A DNA stretch of 64,000 nucleotides from contig NC_134095.1 in assembly GCF_000715075.1 (NCBI RefSeq), positions 13,706,222 through 13,770,221 on the forward strand. Direction: 5' to 3'. The position numbers and the translations under genes are program-made. Numbering within the stretch: the first letter of the stretch is position 1; every line of letters begins with the position of its first letter. This DNA comes from Nicotiana tabacum (taxonomy: Eukaryota > Streptophyta > Magnoliopsida > Solanales > Solanaceae). Shown here in pieces: positions 1-11,108 of this stretch. The notes under the pieces are model-generated. The model made no database searches. It was not told the DNA's origin and worked only from the letters and a program-made list of their open reading frames with translations.

Positions 1-329
1 AGATTGAGAATCAGATGGGGAATCGCCAAATGAAAATCTTGAAAGACGATTGACGGCAGAGGATAGGCCACATGTGCATGTCATGACCATTAGAGTCGGT
101 ATCTGCGTTTGGTAGGTTTTTATTTATAGTTTCTCTTGTTAAAGAGTCCTCTTTTTCCTTTGTCTTTTATTCGGTTCCTTTTTTTTCATCTTTCTCCTTT
201 CATAGAAAAATTCCCCAGTAGAGTCTGTTTGGTCAGAACAAGTGAGAAATGACTTCAAAATCTGTCATCAGCTTTCCAATTATGCAAGACCAGATCTGAT
301 TAGAATATCCAAATGGTTTAAGTCAGGAA

Positions 330-1460
330 GGAACAAGCACAAGGCCAGTGTCAAGAAAGATATCCCCAGCAAAAGGAGATTGACAAAAGGATGGACGAGT
401 GTCAAGAGGGGTATCCCCGCCGAAATCAAAGGTTATAGACCTCAAGGCCAAGGCCCGTGGACAAATCAAGAAAGAACAACGCGGAGAGCAATGGGCATGA
501 TTTGGGAAATTCATATGAGACTAAAAGGTTGTGGAAATGCCAGTTTCCGAGCTATGCCACAAAAGAAGAGGGATATCCCCAGCAGAAAAGGTTGTTTTCA
601 GTGGCACGAATGAACAAAGAATGTGGTTTATCAGCAAAACATTGCAAAATCCTCAAGGGGAATCAGCTATCATGGAAAAGATACATGGTTAGATGGAAAA
701 ACAACGTTGAGAGGTTGGTGAATAAGGAATCGACAATAAGGTCAGAAGTTATCACCCAAGTTTCAAGATAGTCGAACGACGCAAAGCAGGGCAAATCGTT
801 CTAAGACCAGCAGGAATATCATCCCCAACAAATAATGTCATCCCAAGCAAGTTGTGATAGTGTAATAGGAACGCAGAGCAGGGAAGGAGAAAGGGAAAAG
901 CCATCCCCAGTAGGAGTATCACAACCAACCACCACATTTTAAACTAACAAATTTTGTTTGATTTGAAACAGGTAAAGGAAATGGCATTGATGACGGAAAT
1001 GCATGCCACAAGGGAGATTATCAAACTGGGGCAGAAAATTTTCCTTTCATTTAGAAAATTTTTTGGAAGTCAAATACCCATTTTGGGAAGAATAAAGATA
1101 GCACCAGTCTCAAGGGAAGTGGTCTTTGAACCAGTGTTACCCCCAGCATAACAAGTTTTAATGAAGGAAGTTGTTCCCCAGCGGACAGAACAAAAGGATG
1201 AAACTTGTGCTCGGAAAGAGAAAAAGGCCAGTGTCATTCCCAGCAGCCTTCAGAAGAGTGAAGCACTAGTTTTGAAGGAATCAAAATCCCCCAGCAGTGT
1301 TATCCTCGATAGCGTTATACCCAGCCCATAACATTTTATCCCCAGCAATATTGAGAGAGAAAAGTTTTGAAGGAAGTAGTTTTGGAAAAAAGGGGAAGAA
1401 AGGAGATTCCCCCAGTAATATTATACCCCAACAGGTAAGTAAATAATTCCACAGCAGTGT
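330..1460 (+). repeat. Dispersed degenerate CCCCAGCA motif
   Basis: A short motif close to ATCCCCAGCAG recurs at irregular spacing, for example near 361, 414, 575, 814, 901, 1140, 1171, 1238, 1288, 1318, 1338, 1410 and 1465. It is not a regular tandem array. It may be what remains of an older tandem repeat in the element's 3' region; a function is not visible. Confidence 0.5.
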
Positions 1461-1549
1461 TATCCCCAGTAGTTTCGAGGGAAGACAACACAAGTTTTTA
1501 AGGAAAGCAGTTCTGTAAGAAGATAATTCAGGAAGAAGGAAATGGTTCA

Positions 1550-2808
1550 CGCATAGGAGACGCACTTCCTAAATTAAGATTTCATGCATAGGAGACGCAC
1601 TTCCTAAATTAAGATTTCATGCATAGGAGACGCACTTCCTAGTTTAAAATCATTAAAGTTTTACCCATAGGAGACGCACTTCCTAAGTTTATTTTTACCC
1701 CTAATACACGCACTTCCTAAGTTTATTTTTACCCCTAGGAGACGCACTTCCTAAGTTTATTTTCATGCATAGGAGATGCACTTCCTAAATTAAGATTTCA
1801 TGCATAGGAGACGCACTTCCTAGTTTAAAATCATTAAAGTTTTACCCATAGGAGACGCACTTCCTAAGTTTATTTTTACCCATAGGAGACGCACTTCCTA
1901 AGTTTATTTTTACCCATAGGAGATGCACTTCCTAAAAGTTTGTTTTCATCATAGGAGACGCACTTCCTAAATCAATAGTTTAGTCATAGGAGACGCACTT
2001 CCTAGTTTTAGTCACTGAAGTTTTACCCATAGGAGACGCACTTCCTAAGTTTATTTTTACCCCTAGGACACGCACTTCCTAAGTTTATTTTTACCCCTAG
2101 GAGACGCACTTCCTAAGTTTATTTTCATGCATAGGAGACGCACTTCCTAAATTAAGATTTCATGCATATGAGACGCACTTCCTAGTTTAAAATCATTAAA
2201 GTATTACCCATAGGAGACGCACTTCCTAAGTTTATTTTTACCCATATGAGACGCACTTCCTAAGTTTATTTTTACCCATAGGAGATGCACTTCCTAAAAG
2301 TTTGTTTTTATCATAGGAGACGCACTTCCTAAATCAATAGTTTAGTCATAGGAGACGCACTTCCTAGTTTTAGTCACTGAAGTTTTACCCATAGGAGACG
2401 CACTTCCTAAGTTTATTTTTACCCCTAAGACACGCACTTCCTAAGTTTATTTTTACCCCTAGGAGACGAACTTCCTAAGTTTATTTTCATGCATAGGAGA
2501 CGCACTTCCTAAATTAAAATTTCATGCATAGGAGACGCACTTCCTAGTTTAAAATCATTGAAGTTTCACCCATAAGAGACGCACTTCCTAAGTTTATTTT
2601 ACCCATAGGAGATGCACTTCCTAAAAGTTTGTTTTCATCATAGGAGACGCACTTCCTAAATCAATAGTTTAGTCATAGGAGACGCACTTCCTAGTTTTAG
2701 TCACTGAAGTTTTCACCCATAGGAGACGCACTTCCTCCTAAGTTTATCTTCACCATAGGAGATGCGCTTCCTAAATCAATAATTCAGTCATAAGAGACGC
2801 ACTTCCAG
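1550..2808 (+). repeat. Tandem array, roughly 31-37 bp unit built on AGGAGACGCACTTCCTAA
   Basis: About 36 units share the core CATAGGAGACGCACTTCCT followed by an AT-rich spacer. The spacers come in a few types (AAATTAAGATTTCATG, GTTTATTTTTACCC, AAATCAATAGTTTAGT and others) that recur in the same order. The AAATCAATAG type returns at about 1969, 2331 and 2658, giving a higher-order period of roughly 330-360 bp. The array therefore grew by block duplication as well as by single units. Confidence 0.9.
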
Positions 2809-2844
2809 GTTGAGTCATTGAAGTTTAAAGTTTTGCAAAAGGTT

Positions 2845-3115
2845 GTTGTTGAGGTCAGGAGCACGCCTGGAGAATGGAGGTGTTAATATTTAAGAAAGTT
2901 GTTGAGGTCAGGAGCCCCCCTGAAGAACAGAATGGCAATTTATTTTTAAAGTTGTTGTTGAGATCAGGAGCCCCCCTGAAGAACAGAATGGTGATTTAAA
3001 TTTCAAGTTTTGATGTTGGGAGCCCGCCCATATAACAGAGGAATACATTTCAGTCTTTACATTTTAAGTTTTGAAGTTGGGATCCCGCCCATATAACAGA
3101 GGAATACATTTCAAG
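2845..3115 (+). repeat. Two short tandem repeats before the LTR
   Basis: Three copies of a roughly 53-bp unit containing GAGGTCAGGAGCCCCCCTGA (about 2850-3000) are followed by two copies of a roughly 60-bp unit containing CCGCCCATATAACAGAGGAA (about 3015-3115). The units are unrelated to the larger array upstream. They sit in the element's 3' untranslated region. Confidence 0.75.
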
Positions 3116-3523
3116 TCAGTAAAGCAGAGGAATACAGCCGAAATCCCCAGCAGGAAACAACAAGAATCCACAGCAAAGAGCATGATCTAGATAAGATTTT
3201 GTAATTCCTAGTTTAGTCTAACTTCTTGTTTTCTTTTGGCACGGTGTAATAAGGAGATCGAAAAGCAGTAGCAACAGCATGCAGCAACAGTAACGGCAAA
3301 ATTGCAAGTTCCATGGTAGTCCCAGCTACCAAAACTTCCCGAACTACATTAACCTGATTCCCTTTTAGCCAGGGATATGTAGGAAACCTTCGAAGCAAAG
3401 GTTCGGTTAAATCTTTCAAAAAATGCTTCACACGGAGTACCCGAACAGGCAAAAATTGCTCGTATCCGCTCACTTTATCTTTGCACGAAAACTCTTCGTG
3501 TTTTCAGACAAAGATAAACAAAT

Positions 3524-6500
3524 TGTGAGCACGTGATTTTTGCCCTGTATGAGAATTACTCCCAAAAATTCAAAATAAAATAATTTTCTTTTGTGTGCAA
3601 TTTTTGAATTTTATGGCATTTTTAGATAATTATTTGTATTTTTGTCTGTGCATGTTTATTTGTTTAAATTAATAAAAATATAAAAATATGTCGCGTTTGC
3701 ATTTAATATTTAACTGAATTTGTTTTACAAAATGAAAAAATCATAAACAATAATGTACGGTGCATTTTTAGCATTTAACGTCCAAATTATGTGATTTTAT
3801 CGTTAATTGCTATTTAAATGTGCGATAATTGTTATTAGGAGTTAATTAGTATTTTTAGATAATTTTGGGTTTTTGTAATTTAATCTTAGCATTTTAGCTT
3901 TATTATTTAGGAAATTGAATAAATAGAAAAGAACAAAAATAGAAGAGATCGGATTGGGCCTTTTCTTCAATTTTAAATCACAGGCCCAAAGATACTCAAC
4001 CTTCCCCTACGACCCGGTCCATTTCAAACCGGGTCGACCCAGTCCATAACCCAAAAGACCCAACACCCCTATCTCCTTATCTTTCATTTCACAAAAAACA
4101 AACCCAAAAAACCCTAAAGAACCTACCCGCCCCCCTCCCTCTTCTTCTTCTCCAAAACCAAACCCCCCCAAGCCCTAGTAGCCATGGCTGCCTCCTCATC
4201 ACCGACCACATGAAGCAGTCGCCTCACCACCACCAGCCTCGTCGTCGACCACCCTCGAGACTCCAGCTCCCATAGTTGCTCACTTTCGTCTCCGTCAACA
4301 CACACACGCAGCCATGGCTGCTGTTTCTTCTTTTCCGTCAGTCGAGTTACGACCATCTCCAGCATCCGCCGATAACGAGCAGCAATGCTGCTGCGTTTCT
4401 GCTCGTCGAGCATCTGCTTCACGTCCAGACCACCATGACTGCTGCCTAGTCTACGACCTCCAGCCATGAACGACGAACCACCACAACACACACACACACA
4501 GTGGGGCGTCCAAACAACCTACTGTCTCGTCGTTCTTCAGGTTCCATCCGTCGAGGTCGTCATTTATCGTTCTGAGTTTGTCGAGGTTAAAAGAGAAGGT
4601 GGGTTGTCATTGAAGTCAAGATCCGTTAGGTTGTTGGCAGTTGTGGTTCAAGTTTTCCGTTTCCATTCGAGTTCGTCGTTGTTCCGATCCGGTTAGTTGG
4701 TTTAAGTTTTATTTTTGTCTGTATTTTGTTTGATATTCTCGGATCTGAAATTAGTATATGTTTGATTCTTTTCTTGTTCGTTGTTTATCATTTCTTGATT
4801 ATTTCTTCAGTTTGTTTTTATTCATTTGTTCTTGTTTAGTTTTTATATAGGAATGTGTTAGATTTAATTCGGGTTCATTTTTTTGTTGTTTGAAGTTTGT
4901 TAGTTTTCATCAAGTGATTTAATGTGAGTGTTTATGTGTTGGTCTTTAGTTTTTGATTTAGTTTGAATCATTCATATTTGTTATGATGTTGTTCGATTTA
5001 GTTTGAGTTCAACTAATGTTGAGTTTAGTTATTTAAATCTATTTGTTTGTCCTGTTAAGTTTGACTCTGTTAGTAATTCATGAATGTTGTTAATTTGGCA
5101 AGTTTATTATGTAGAAGTTGATTATTTGTTGATGAAATTTGATTAGGAATTGGTTATAGCTGCTATATTTTGGTAAGAATTGATTAGGTGAATTGGTTAT
5201 AGCTGATGGGGGTAGAATGCTCAATTGCAGTATTTTCAGGGGTAAAATGGTTATTTCAGTAATTTCAGAGGGGTATTCTTGGAATTGAAAATTTGAACAA
5301 TTATTTAATAGGAGTGCTCTGTCCACTAAGTATTCAATAATATTAAAATAATACGTAGTGGGGGACAAGATATAATGGTGGGGAATTAATACATTGTTTA
5401 ATATAGTGGGGGACAAAGCATGCGGTAGTGGAGAATAATGGAATTAAATAAAGAAAATATATGTGTTAGTGGGAACTAATATATTTGTTTAATGTAGTGG
5501 GGGACAAAATATTAGGTAGTGGGATTAAAAAGGGGGATGGGTGGAAGATAGTGGGATTTAATTTAAATAAGGAGAGTTTGGCTATAAATAGAGGGGCTGG
5601 ATATTGAGAAAAGAGGGGAGACTTCCGAAAAATAGAGAGAGGATTCCGAAAAATATTAAAAGGGGATAAGGGATTGGCTGAATATTGAGAAAATATTTCG
5701 AAGGAGATTCGAAAGAGAGAGTAGTATACACCTGATATACAATTTGCATACACTGGATATACAGAGGGGTCAGAATTTAAGGGTTAAACATTAACTGGTC
5801 TTTCAATCTAAAAACGATTCACTTTGTTTCTGCCCGTTGATTGTTGTTGGTGTTTCTGGATTTTCGTTTGATTTGTTCCTTGAGTTTGGTTGGTTGTTTG
5901 CCACTACTTTACTGGTTTGCTGGATTTTTTTTTATTTTAAAATATGTCACTGGTTTCTCGTTGTTGGTTGTTACTGGTTGCTGGGTGTTGTTGTTGTTGT
6001 ATGCTACTGCATTTATGCTGATCTTCCTTTTCTTTTGCTTCCAATATCAGGTACACAACTGACACGCTGGTTATTGTAAACTGAAACATGAAGCATGAAT
6101 ATGAAATGAAGAGTTGAAGTTATGAATTTATCTTAGTTATATTCTGAATTTTATTTGTATATGTACATTATTTAGCTTCCTAATATCAGAACCATGTAGT
6201 TGTTTAATATATATAATGGAACATTTGACAGTAGCTTAGTGGACGAATTGTCTATGTATTGCTAAAAAATAAATAAACGGTGTAGTAACTCTGTCCAGTT
6301 AGTTCGTTATTGTTGGATGGTTATCATGTCTCAAAAAGCATGTTAGCTCATTTAGACTATTCTTAAACATTCAACAGTTAGCTCATTAAACGAATAAACC
6401 GTTTCGGAACTTGTATGAATATTGTTTAGCTAGATACTATTGGTTAATTTCAGCATGTAAATGGTTTAGGATTAAAATTAGATTGGCAAGTTTTTTTTTA

Positions 6501-7436
6501 TTTGACAGACTGTGAGCATTCCTAGTATAATGTAACTAGGTAATAACATGTGAATGAGATGACCCAGGTCCAGTTTTGTGCCATACACGTTGGGCCTAGG
6601 TCCACGTTGGCAACGGACTGCCCTGCTTGCATCATTTTCAGATTTTACGAATCATATTCGGAACCCAACTATAACAACTTGTAAGCATGTAAATAAATTA
6701 GGACCTTTTCTCTTTCATTTTTAGAGACAAATTTAATAGAAAAAATGTAGGCACTTTAGGATTATCCTGTTAAAATAAATGAGATGAGCCTCACCCAATA
6801 AAACGCATAAGTTGCGGGGCCCTCAATAAATGGTTAATAATTATATAGACTTCGGGATCGATCGTTTAGCAAATTTCACGGCCTTACCCCAAAATAATGA
6901 TACGCTAATCGCTTTAGGCGCGCCTTTAACAATTTATTTTCTTAAACTCGGGTGCACATTTATGTGACCCAAATCCAAATCTCAACAGAGTCGAAATATG
7001 TCGATAACCATGGGTACATTGATGTGACGTGGTTCGAGATATATTTTCATGATGTTGCAATTCTCGATAAAAATAATAATAATGATAAAAGCGGTTAAAA
7101 GTTAAAATTCGCACATATGTTCAACATGTATTATATCAGATAATCAAGCCGAATATGACAGTTGAGCGACCGTACTAGAACCACGAAACTCGGGAATGCC
7201 TAACACCTTCTCCCGAGTTAACAGAATTCCTTATCCGGATTTCTGGTGCTCAGACTGTTAAACAGAGTCAATATTTTCCTCGATTCGGGATTCAACCGGT
7301 GACTTGGGACACCATAAATTTTCCAAGTGGCGACTCTGAAATAAATAAATAAATCCCGTTTCGATTGTCACTTAATTGGAAAAAACTCCCTTCGGCGCCC
7401 CTTTGCGGCGGCGCGGGTGAAAAAGGAGGTGTGACA
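3524..7436 (+). mobile_element. Long LTR (3.9 kb) of the Ogre/Tat-like element, + orientation
   Basis: The LTR starts TGTGAGCACGTGATTTTTGC and ends GGAGGTGTGACA, giving the TG...CA ends of an LTR. Its identity is confirmed by a second member of the family at 24074-28452 on the minus strand, which shares both ends and much of the body. Near-4-kb LTRs are typical of Ogre-type Tat elements. A TATA box lies at 5583. Because the internal region lies on its left, this is the 3' LTR. The matching 5' LTR is outside the window, so the target duplication (candidate CAAAT at 7437) cannot be tested. Arg/Thr- and hydrophobic-rich ORFs inside it have no recognised domain. Confidence 0.85.
5583..5590 (+). 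promoter_or_regulatory. Likely TATA box of the Ogre-type LTR
   Basis: TATAAATA occurs in the context GGCTATAAATAGAGGGG, within a moderately purine-rich stretch about 2.06 kb into the LTR. It is the best TATA match seen in this LTR and would place the transcription start near 5615. The assignment is from sequence context only. Confidence 0.5.
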
Positions 7437-7959
7437 CAAATAACTAAACTTCACTACAACAACAACAGTTAGAGAAGAAACTGAACGGGCGATGAAAGAG
7501 GAGGCATACCTTGAATTCTCAAACGAGCGAGATTAAAACTAGGGCAGAGTTGAATTCGCACACCACCAAATTCACAATCTGTGTTTTCCCAATACACAGA
7601 TGAACGCGCGAGATGGGCTCTAAATTAGATAGCCAGGCGGAGATTAGGGCAGAGCTGATGCGGTTTTGAGAATACTGAGCCTTTGTTTATACTTTTTAGA
7701 GTCTTTTCCTTTTTAGTTTTGGCACCTTATTTTAGAAAATAATAGTTTATTAATATTTTCGTATTAGATTTGGCCGTACTCTCCCACATCAAGGCCCCTC
7801 AATTATAATTTGGGACCAGTTACTATTTTTTAGGGACCAGATTTTATACCTTCGCAATAAAATAAAGCATTAAGGACCGCAATATAATCTCCTCCCAATA
7901 CATATATTATTAGTGACGGGATTATTAGCTCGTCCCTAAAAGTTTGTCTTAAATAAGGC
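7437..7959. other. Anonymous sequence between the LTR and a CACTA terminus
   Basis: No conserved ORF is visible. The stretch begins near CACTACAACAACAAC (7455) and ends at a CACTA-type terminus at 7960, so it may be a small non-autonomous CACTA element. The left end matches the right terminus for only eight bases and no 3-bp duplication fits, so the left boundary is not supported. Confidence 0.3.
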
Positions 7960-7973
7960 TTTTTCTTGTAGTG
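7960..7973. mobile_element. CACTA (En/Spm) transposon terminus
   Basis: TTTTTCTTGTAGTG is the reverse complement of CACTACAAGAAAAA, a classic CACTA terminal sequence. The sequence leading into it, with GTGACGGGATTATTAGCTCG and GTCCCTAAAAG, resembles the subterminal part of such elements. The other end was not identified with confidence. Confidence 0.55.
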
Positions 7974-8112
7974 GGTGTTGCTGCTCGGGGCTGAGCTCTG
8001 CCTCTACCTCAGCCTCTAGCACGGCCTCGCCCTCGCCCTCTGCCCCTCGTGGGAGCTGCTGCTGGGGGCTCGGGCTGCTGGCGGTAGATGAATAAGCACG
8101 TGTTCTCGCCAT
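7974..8112 (-). pseudogene. Gag N-terminus fragment of a gypsy-type retroelement
   Basis: On the minus strand an ORF begins MARTRAYSSTASSPSP and continues Gln-, Arg- and Glu-rich. It resembles the start of gag proteins common in Solanaceae Ty3-gypsy elements, which open with MARTRA and a Gly/Arg-rich stretch. Only about 46 residues remain before the CACTA terminus at 7973. Upstream, at 8171, a tRNA-Met type PBS sits on the opposite strand, so the arrangement is not that of an intact element. Confidence 0.45.
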
Positions 8113-8170
8113 CTCGAAAGAACAGAGTAGAAATTCAATTAGCATTGAGAAACAAAATCGCACGACAAGT

Positions 8171-8262
8171 TGGTATCAGAGCTCTAGGTTACATAGGTCT
8201 CACAATTCACGGACAAGCTCAGTAGAGTCTGAGGGATCGATACGGAGACATCGTCATCCTAT
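8171..8262 (+). mobile_element. Ty3-gypsy PBS and leader fragment
   Basis: TGGTATCAGAGC at 8171-8182 is complementary to the 3' end of initiator/elongator tRNA-Met, the usual primer-binding site of many plant LTR retroelements. The following bases, with CATAGGTCTCAC and CTCAGTAGAGTCTGAGGGAT, match the leader commonly seen after this PBS in Solanaceae gypsy elements. The match ends near 8262. No LTR end or gag follows in the same orientation. Confidence 0.6.
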
Positions 8263-9178
8263 TGGCTCCTCCATTTGACTTGGCATGCCACGTCATTTGA
8301 TACGTGGCACCAAACTGGGCCTCTAGGAAGATGACATCTTGGTCTTAATGAAGTGGGCTCATCACTTTAGCCCAATTAAATGGGCTAGTCCAATGATTAA
8401 GACGTATTTATTTAATCTATACTAAATTGAACTTATATAATTAATCCAATTATATTAGCCCAAAATATTTATTTGGAGTAATATATTTAAAATATAATCC
8501 AAATTATTTATTGAATTTGAATTCAATAAATTTTACATTAATACAAATACCCCTGCTCCAAAACTTGTTAGTATAAAAATAAAAATGCGTCAACAAATGA
8601 CAAACTCATAGAATCACACTCATTGTATCAAGGAAGAAGTTATTGATCTACATTCTAGTGCTCTACTGCTCCTATTCCCTCTAATACCTACTAAATGCCA
8701 TTGGTGTATCAGCAGAAAAAACCTTCTAGTTAAAAAGGCCATATTGCATGTGGTTGAGAGGTTTTGGGCCTTGTGGGCTTTCAACTCATGTCTTTTCCAA
8801 GACGAGACCTATAGTTCAAACGAATAATTTGGGCCTAAAGGCATTTTAGGATAGGAAGGCAATAATTAGATTCTTAATTATTATTTTTTGAGAAATGTAT
8901 GTTTTTAGTCGTTCTAAAAAATAATAGTTCAAAAATATTATAATTTTTTTTATATATATATGTATTATATACAAAAAAAATATACATAATTTATATGCTT
9001 TTCGGCTAGCAAATGCATTTTATTTCAACTGACCGACCTGTTTTGTTTTTTGCCTAATTTTTTTTAGAGAAGTATTATGTTATAGAACTTAAAACCTAAA
9101 CTAAGCTTAGAATTTAATGGCTCAGGTGTCTCCACATATTCTAAAATTAATTTCACTCCCACTATTATTTAAGTCAAG
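8263..9178. other. Anonymous AT-rich DNA
   Basis: No conserved ORF or RNA gene is seen. The part 8263-8740, with GCCACGTCATTTGATACGTGGC (an inverted repeat) and a TATAAAAATAAAAA stretch near 8573, could be an LTR remnant, but neither ends nor target duplications were found. From 8880 the sequence is very AT-rich. Confidence 0.3.
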
Positions 9179-9181
9179 TTT

Positions 9182-9910
9182 CACTACTAGAAATTCGGGA
9201 AAAACCGTCCAGAAAAACGACCAAAGTAGGTCGGTAATGACCAATAACCGTCCAAAACGCGACCATTAACGTGTGGTCAGTATCTTGAAGGTCGGAAGGG
9301 CATACCGACCAAAGTTGGTCGGAAATTACCGACCAACTTTGGTTGGTCAATTAAATTCAAAAAAAAAATTGTCGAAAAAACCAACCAAAGTCGGTCAGTT
9401 TTTTCTGACCAAAGTCGGTCGGTATTTTAATTATGTAATTAAAGAATACACCATCTGGGAATCGAACCGATGTTTGTATTGTGGCAGGATACTATTCTAC
9501 CACTAGACCATTGGTGCATTTTATTTTAAGACTGTCTTTTATTTCATTTATACTCTTTAATTATATTTTCACATGAAAATAACCGACCAATGTCGGTCGT
9601 TTTTATTAAAAAAATAGAATTACCGACCGAATTCGGTCGGTTTTTTAATATTAATTTTAATTTTTTTTAAATGAAAAATCGACCTAAGTTGATCGGTTTC
9701 TTGAAAAATAAATTTTGTGGGACTCAAAAATAGTTTCCCTCATTTTTGCGCCAAAGAAACCGACCAAAATTGGACGGTTTCGTACAAAAGAATTAAAAAA
9801 TAAAATATTTTGAAAAACCGACCGACTTTGATTGGTTTTTTGGCTGGTTTTTTGATCGACTAAAATTGGTCGGTCGACCTTGATCGATTTTTACCTAATT
9901 TCTAGTAGTG
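9182..9910. mobile_element. CACTA-type MITE with 3-bp TSD
   Basis: The element opens CACTACTAGAAATT and closes AATTTCTAGTAGTG, a perfect 14-bp terminal inverted repeat. It is flanked by TTT at 9179-9181 and 9911-9913, the 3-bp duplication expected for CACTA elements. The 729-bp body is packed with GACCAAAGTCGGTCGG-like motifs in both orientations, the usual subterminal repeats of this superfamily. It encodes no transposase, so it is non-autonomous. A tRNA-Gly relic lies at 9448-9517. Confidence 0.9.
9448..9517 (-). tRNA. tRNA-Gly(GCC)-like pseudogene inside a CACTA MITE
   Basis: Read on the minus strand, the sequence starts GCACCAATGGTCTAGTGGTA (A box), has the anticodon loop CTGCCAC with anticodon GCC, and contains GGTTCGATTCC (B box). 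It lines up along its full length with plant tRNA-Gly(GCC). The anticodon stem has a C-A mismatch, the T stem has at least two mismatches, and the acceptor stem has an A-A mismatch plus a terminal G-T pair. It is therefore most likely a captured, non-functional copy, although both internal promoter boxes look usable. Confidence 0.75.
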
Positions 9911-9913
9911 TTT

Positions 9914-10948
9914 ACTATTTTCCTGAAATCTTCATCAATTTAAACTTGTGTGCAAATGCCAATGTCATACAAAAGGGAGTGATATCTTTAAACATAGCAG
10001 AATAACACATGGTTGGTTATAGTGTTTTTGTGTTGAGAGAATCCCAAAGGATCCTTTCTATCTTATTAGTCAAGCGCGCTAGCTGCAATCAACCAACAAC
10101 GCTATCGAACAAGAAAACGAATGCCCTAAGCCATAACCCTTTATGAAAAGCATAGCAGTTTTGATAACAAGACAATTACTTATGGTAGACAAAATAAAAA
10201 GAACCACAATCAGATTGCATTAGTGTTTTGAGATAGCCAAAGGGGCCCTGCAAAGTTCATCATTACTTTTCCCAGGAATCATGTCCTTTCTATGAAGCCA
10301 TAATCTCTTATATTTAATTAATGTACTTAAAATGAGTGCCTAATGCACTGATTAACAAAGAAAACTGCTCTATTGGACCTAAAGGAAATCTATTTGAGTT
10401 AGTATTAATTATACTACTAATGATTCTCATTTTAAAAAAATTAAAAAGGGTAAAGACTTGAGAGCTTGCTCATGGGATTGATCCAATGGAAGGGGACAGA
10501 ATTATAAAAAAAAAAAAAAAAAAAGGAAGGATAAGAATAATACTTGTAGTGAAAAGGAGGTGGGAGCATGTGATCTAAAGTTCCACATGGGTTGAAAAGA
10601 TCAAAAGAGAAAAAAGAGGGGGTGGGGTTTTTCTTTGGGAATAAAGTTCCTAAAACCCACAAAACATTGCACAAATAGTGAGTACTGTGAATTCTTTAAG
10701 TATGGGATTTAGTGAGAAAAAAAGGCAACCTCATTGGCTGTAAAATAAAAAAGAAAGGAGGAGTATAAGATTGGGATCAATTATGTGGTTCATGTCCTCT
10801 TGGCCTAATGAGAATGTTGTGTTGGCTTTGCAGTAATTATAGAAGTGGCACTAAGAGATTGCCATAAAGCTGTAAACATGTTAATGCCAACTAGAAAGGT
10901 GAAAAAAGATAAAGGTTAAAAAGTAGCAGCAGCAGACTTGGCACTTCG
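9914..10948. other. Intergenic DNA, no gene seen
   Basis: There is no conserved ORF. A poly-A tract lies at about 10505-10524, followed by a purine-rich stretch (10540-10780). The short minus-strand ORF at 10441-10674 is a Phe/Pro-rich shadow of this purine bias. Confidence 0.4.
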
Positions 10949-11108
10949 TTAGAGCCTCTATATAACAATCATTTATTATAAAAGTCAAGTTTTATCGGAA
11001 TTGATTTTTATGTTATGTTATAATATATGTCCTCTATAACAACACTTCATTATAACAGTAAAAAAATATCAAAACAAATAATACCGTTATAAAGAGGTTT
11101 GACTGTAT
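10949..11108. mobile_element. Small MITE remnant with CCTCTATATAACA ends
   Basis: The left end reads AGAGCCTCTATATAACAATC; the right end, reversed, reads ACAGTCAAACCTCTTTATAACGG. Both are variants of a plant MITE terminus built on CCTCTNTATAACA. The interior is AT-rich with a further CCTCTATAACAACAC copy at 11031. The target duplication is not clear. Confidence 0.5.

Larger units (their letters stand above)
1..3523 (+). mobile_element. 3' internal region of an Ogre/Tat-like Ty3-gypsy retrotransposon
   Basis: This stretch ends exactly where a long LTR begins at 3524, so it is the 3' untranslated internal part of an element whose gag-pol lies left of the window. It has no long conserved ORF. 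Instead it holds a scattered CCCCAGCA-like motif (330-1460), a large tandem array (1550-2808) and two short arrays (2845-3115). Tandem repeats between pol and the 3' LTR are known in Ogre/Tat elements. The bases just before the LTR (about 3508-3523) are only weakly purine-rich, so the polypurine tract looks decayed. The small ORFs here, such as 242-613, show no recognisable domain and are probably chance frames. Confidence 0.7.

Noticed and set aside
242..771. Overlapping ORFs of 123 and 104 codons near the left edge
   Set aside because: They overlap in different frames, have no recognised domain, and lie in the repeat-rich untranslated part of an Ogre/Tat-type element.
1550..2808. CRISPR-like look of the regular repeats
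   Set aside because: The spacers are repeats of a few types, not unique sequences, and this is plant nuclear DNA. The same applies to the 88-bp array at 28798-30545.
3213..3473. Minus-strand ORF of 86 codons before the LTR
   Set aside because: It lies antisense in the retroelement's 3' region, has no domain, and no promoter or partner supports it.
4123..4497. 124-codon ORF in the long LTR, and similar ones at 27106-27872
   Set aside because: They lie in the GC-richer part of the LTR and have low-complexity Arg/Ser/Leu composition. The two LTR copies do not keep the same frame.
7455..7973. A complete CACTA MITE between 7455 and 7973
   Set aside because: Only the right terminus fits. The left candidate matches for eight bases, and the flanking triplets (CTT and GGT) differ.
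9448..9517. A functional tRNA-Gly gene
   Set aside because: Mismatches in the acceptor, anticodon and T stems and its place inside a MITE make a working tRNA unlikely.
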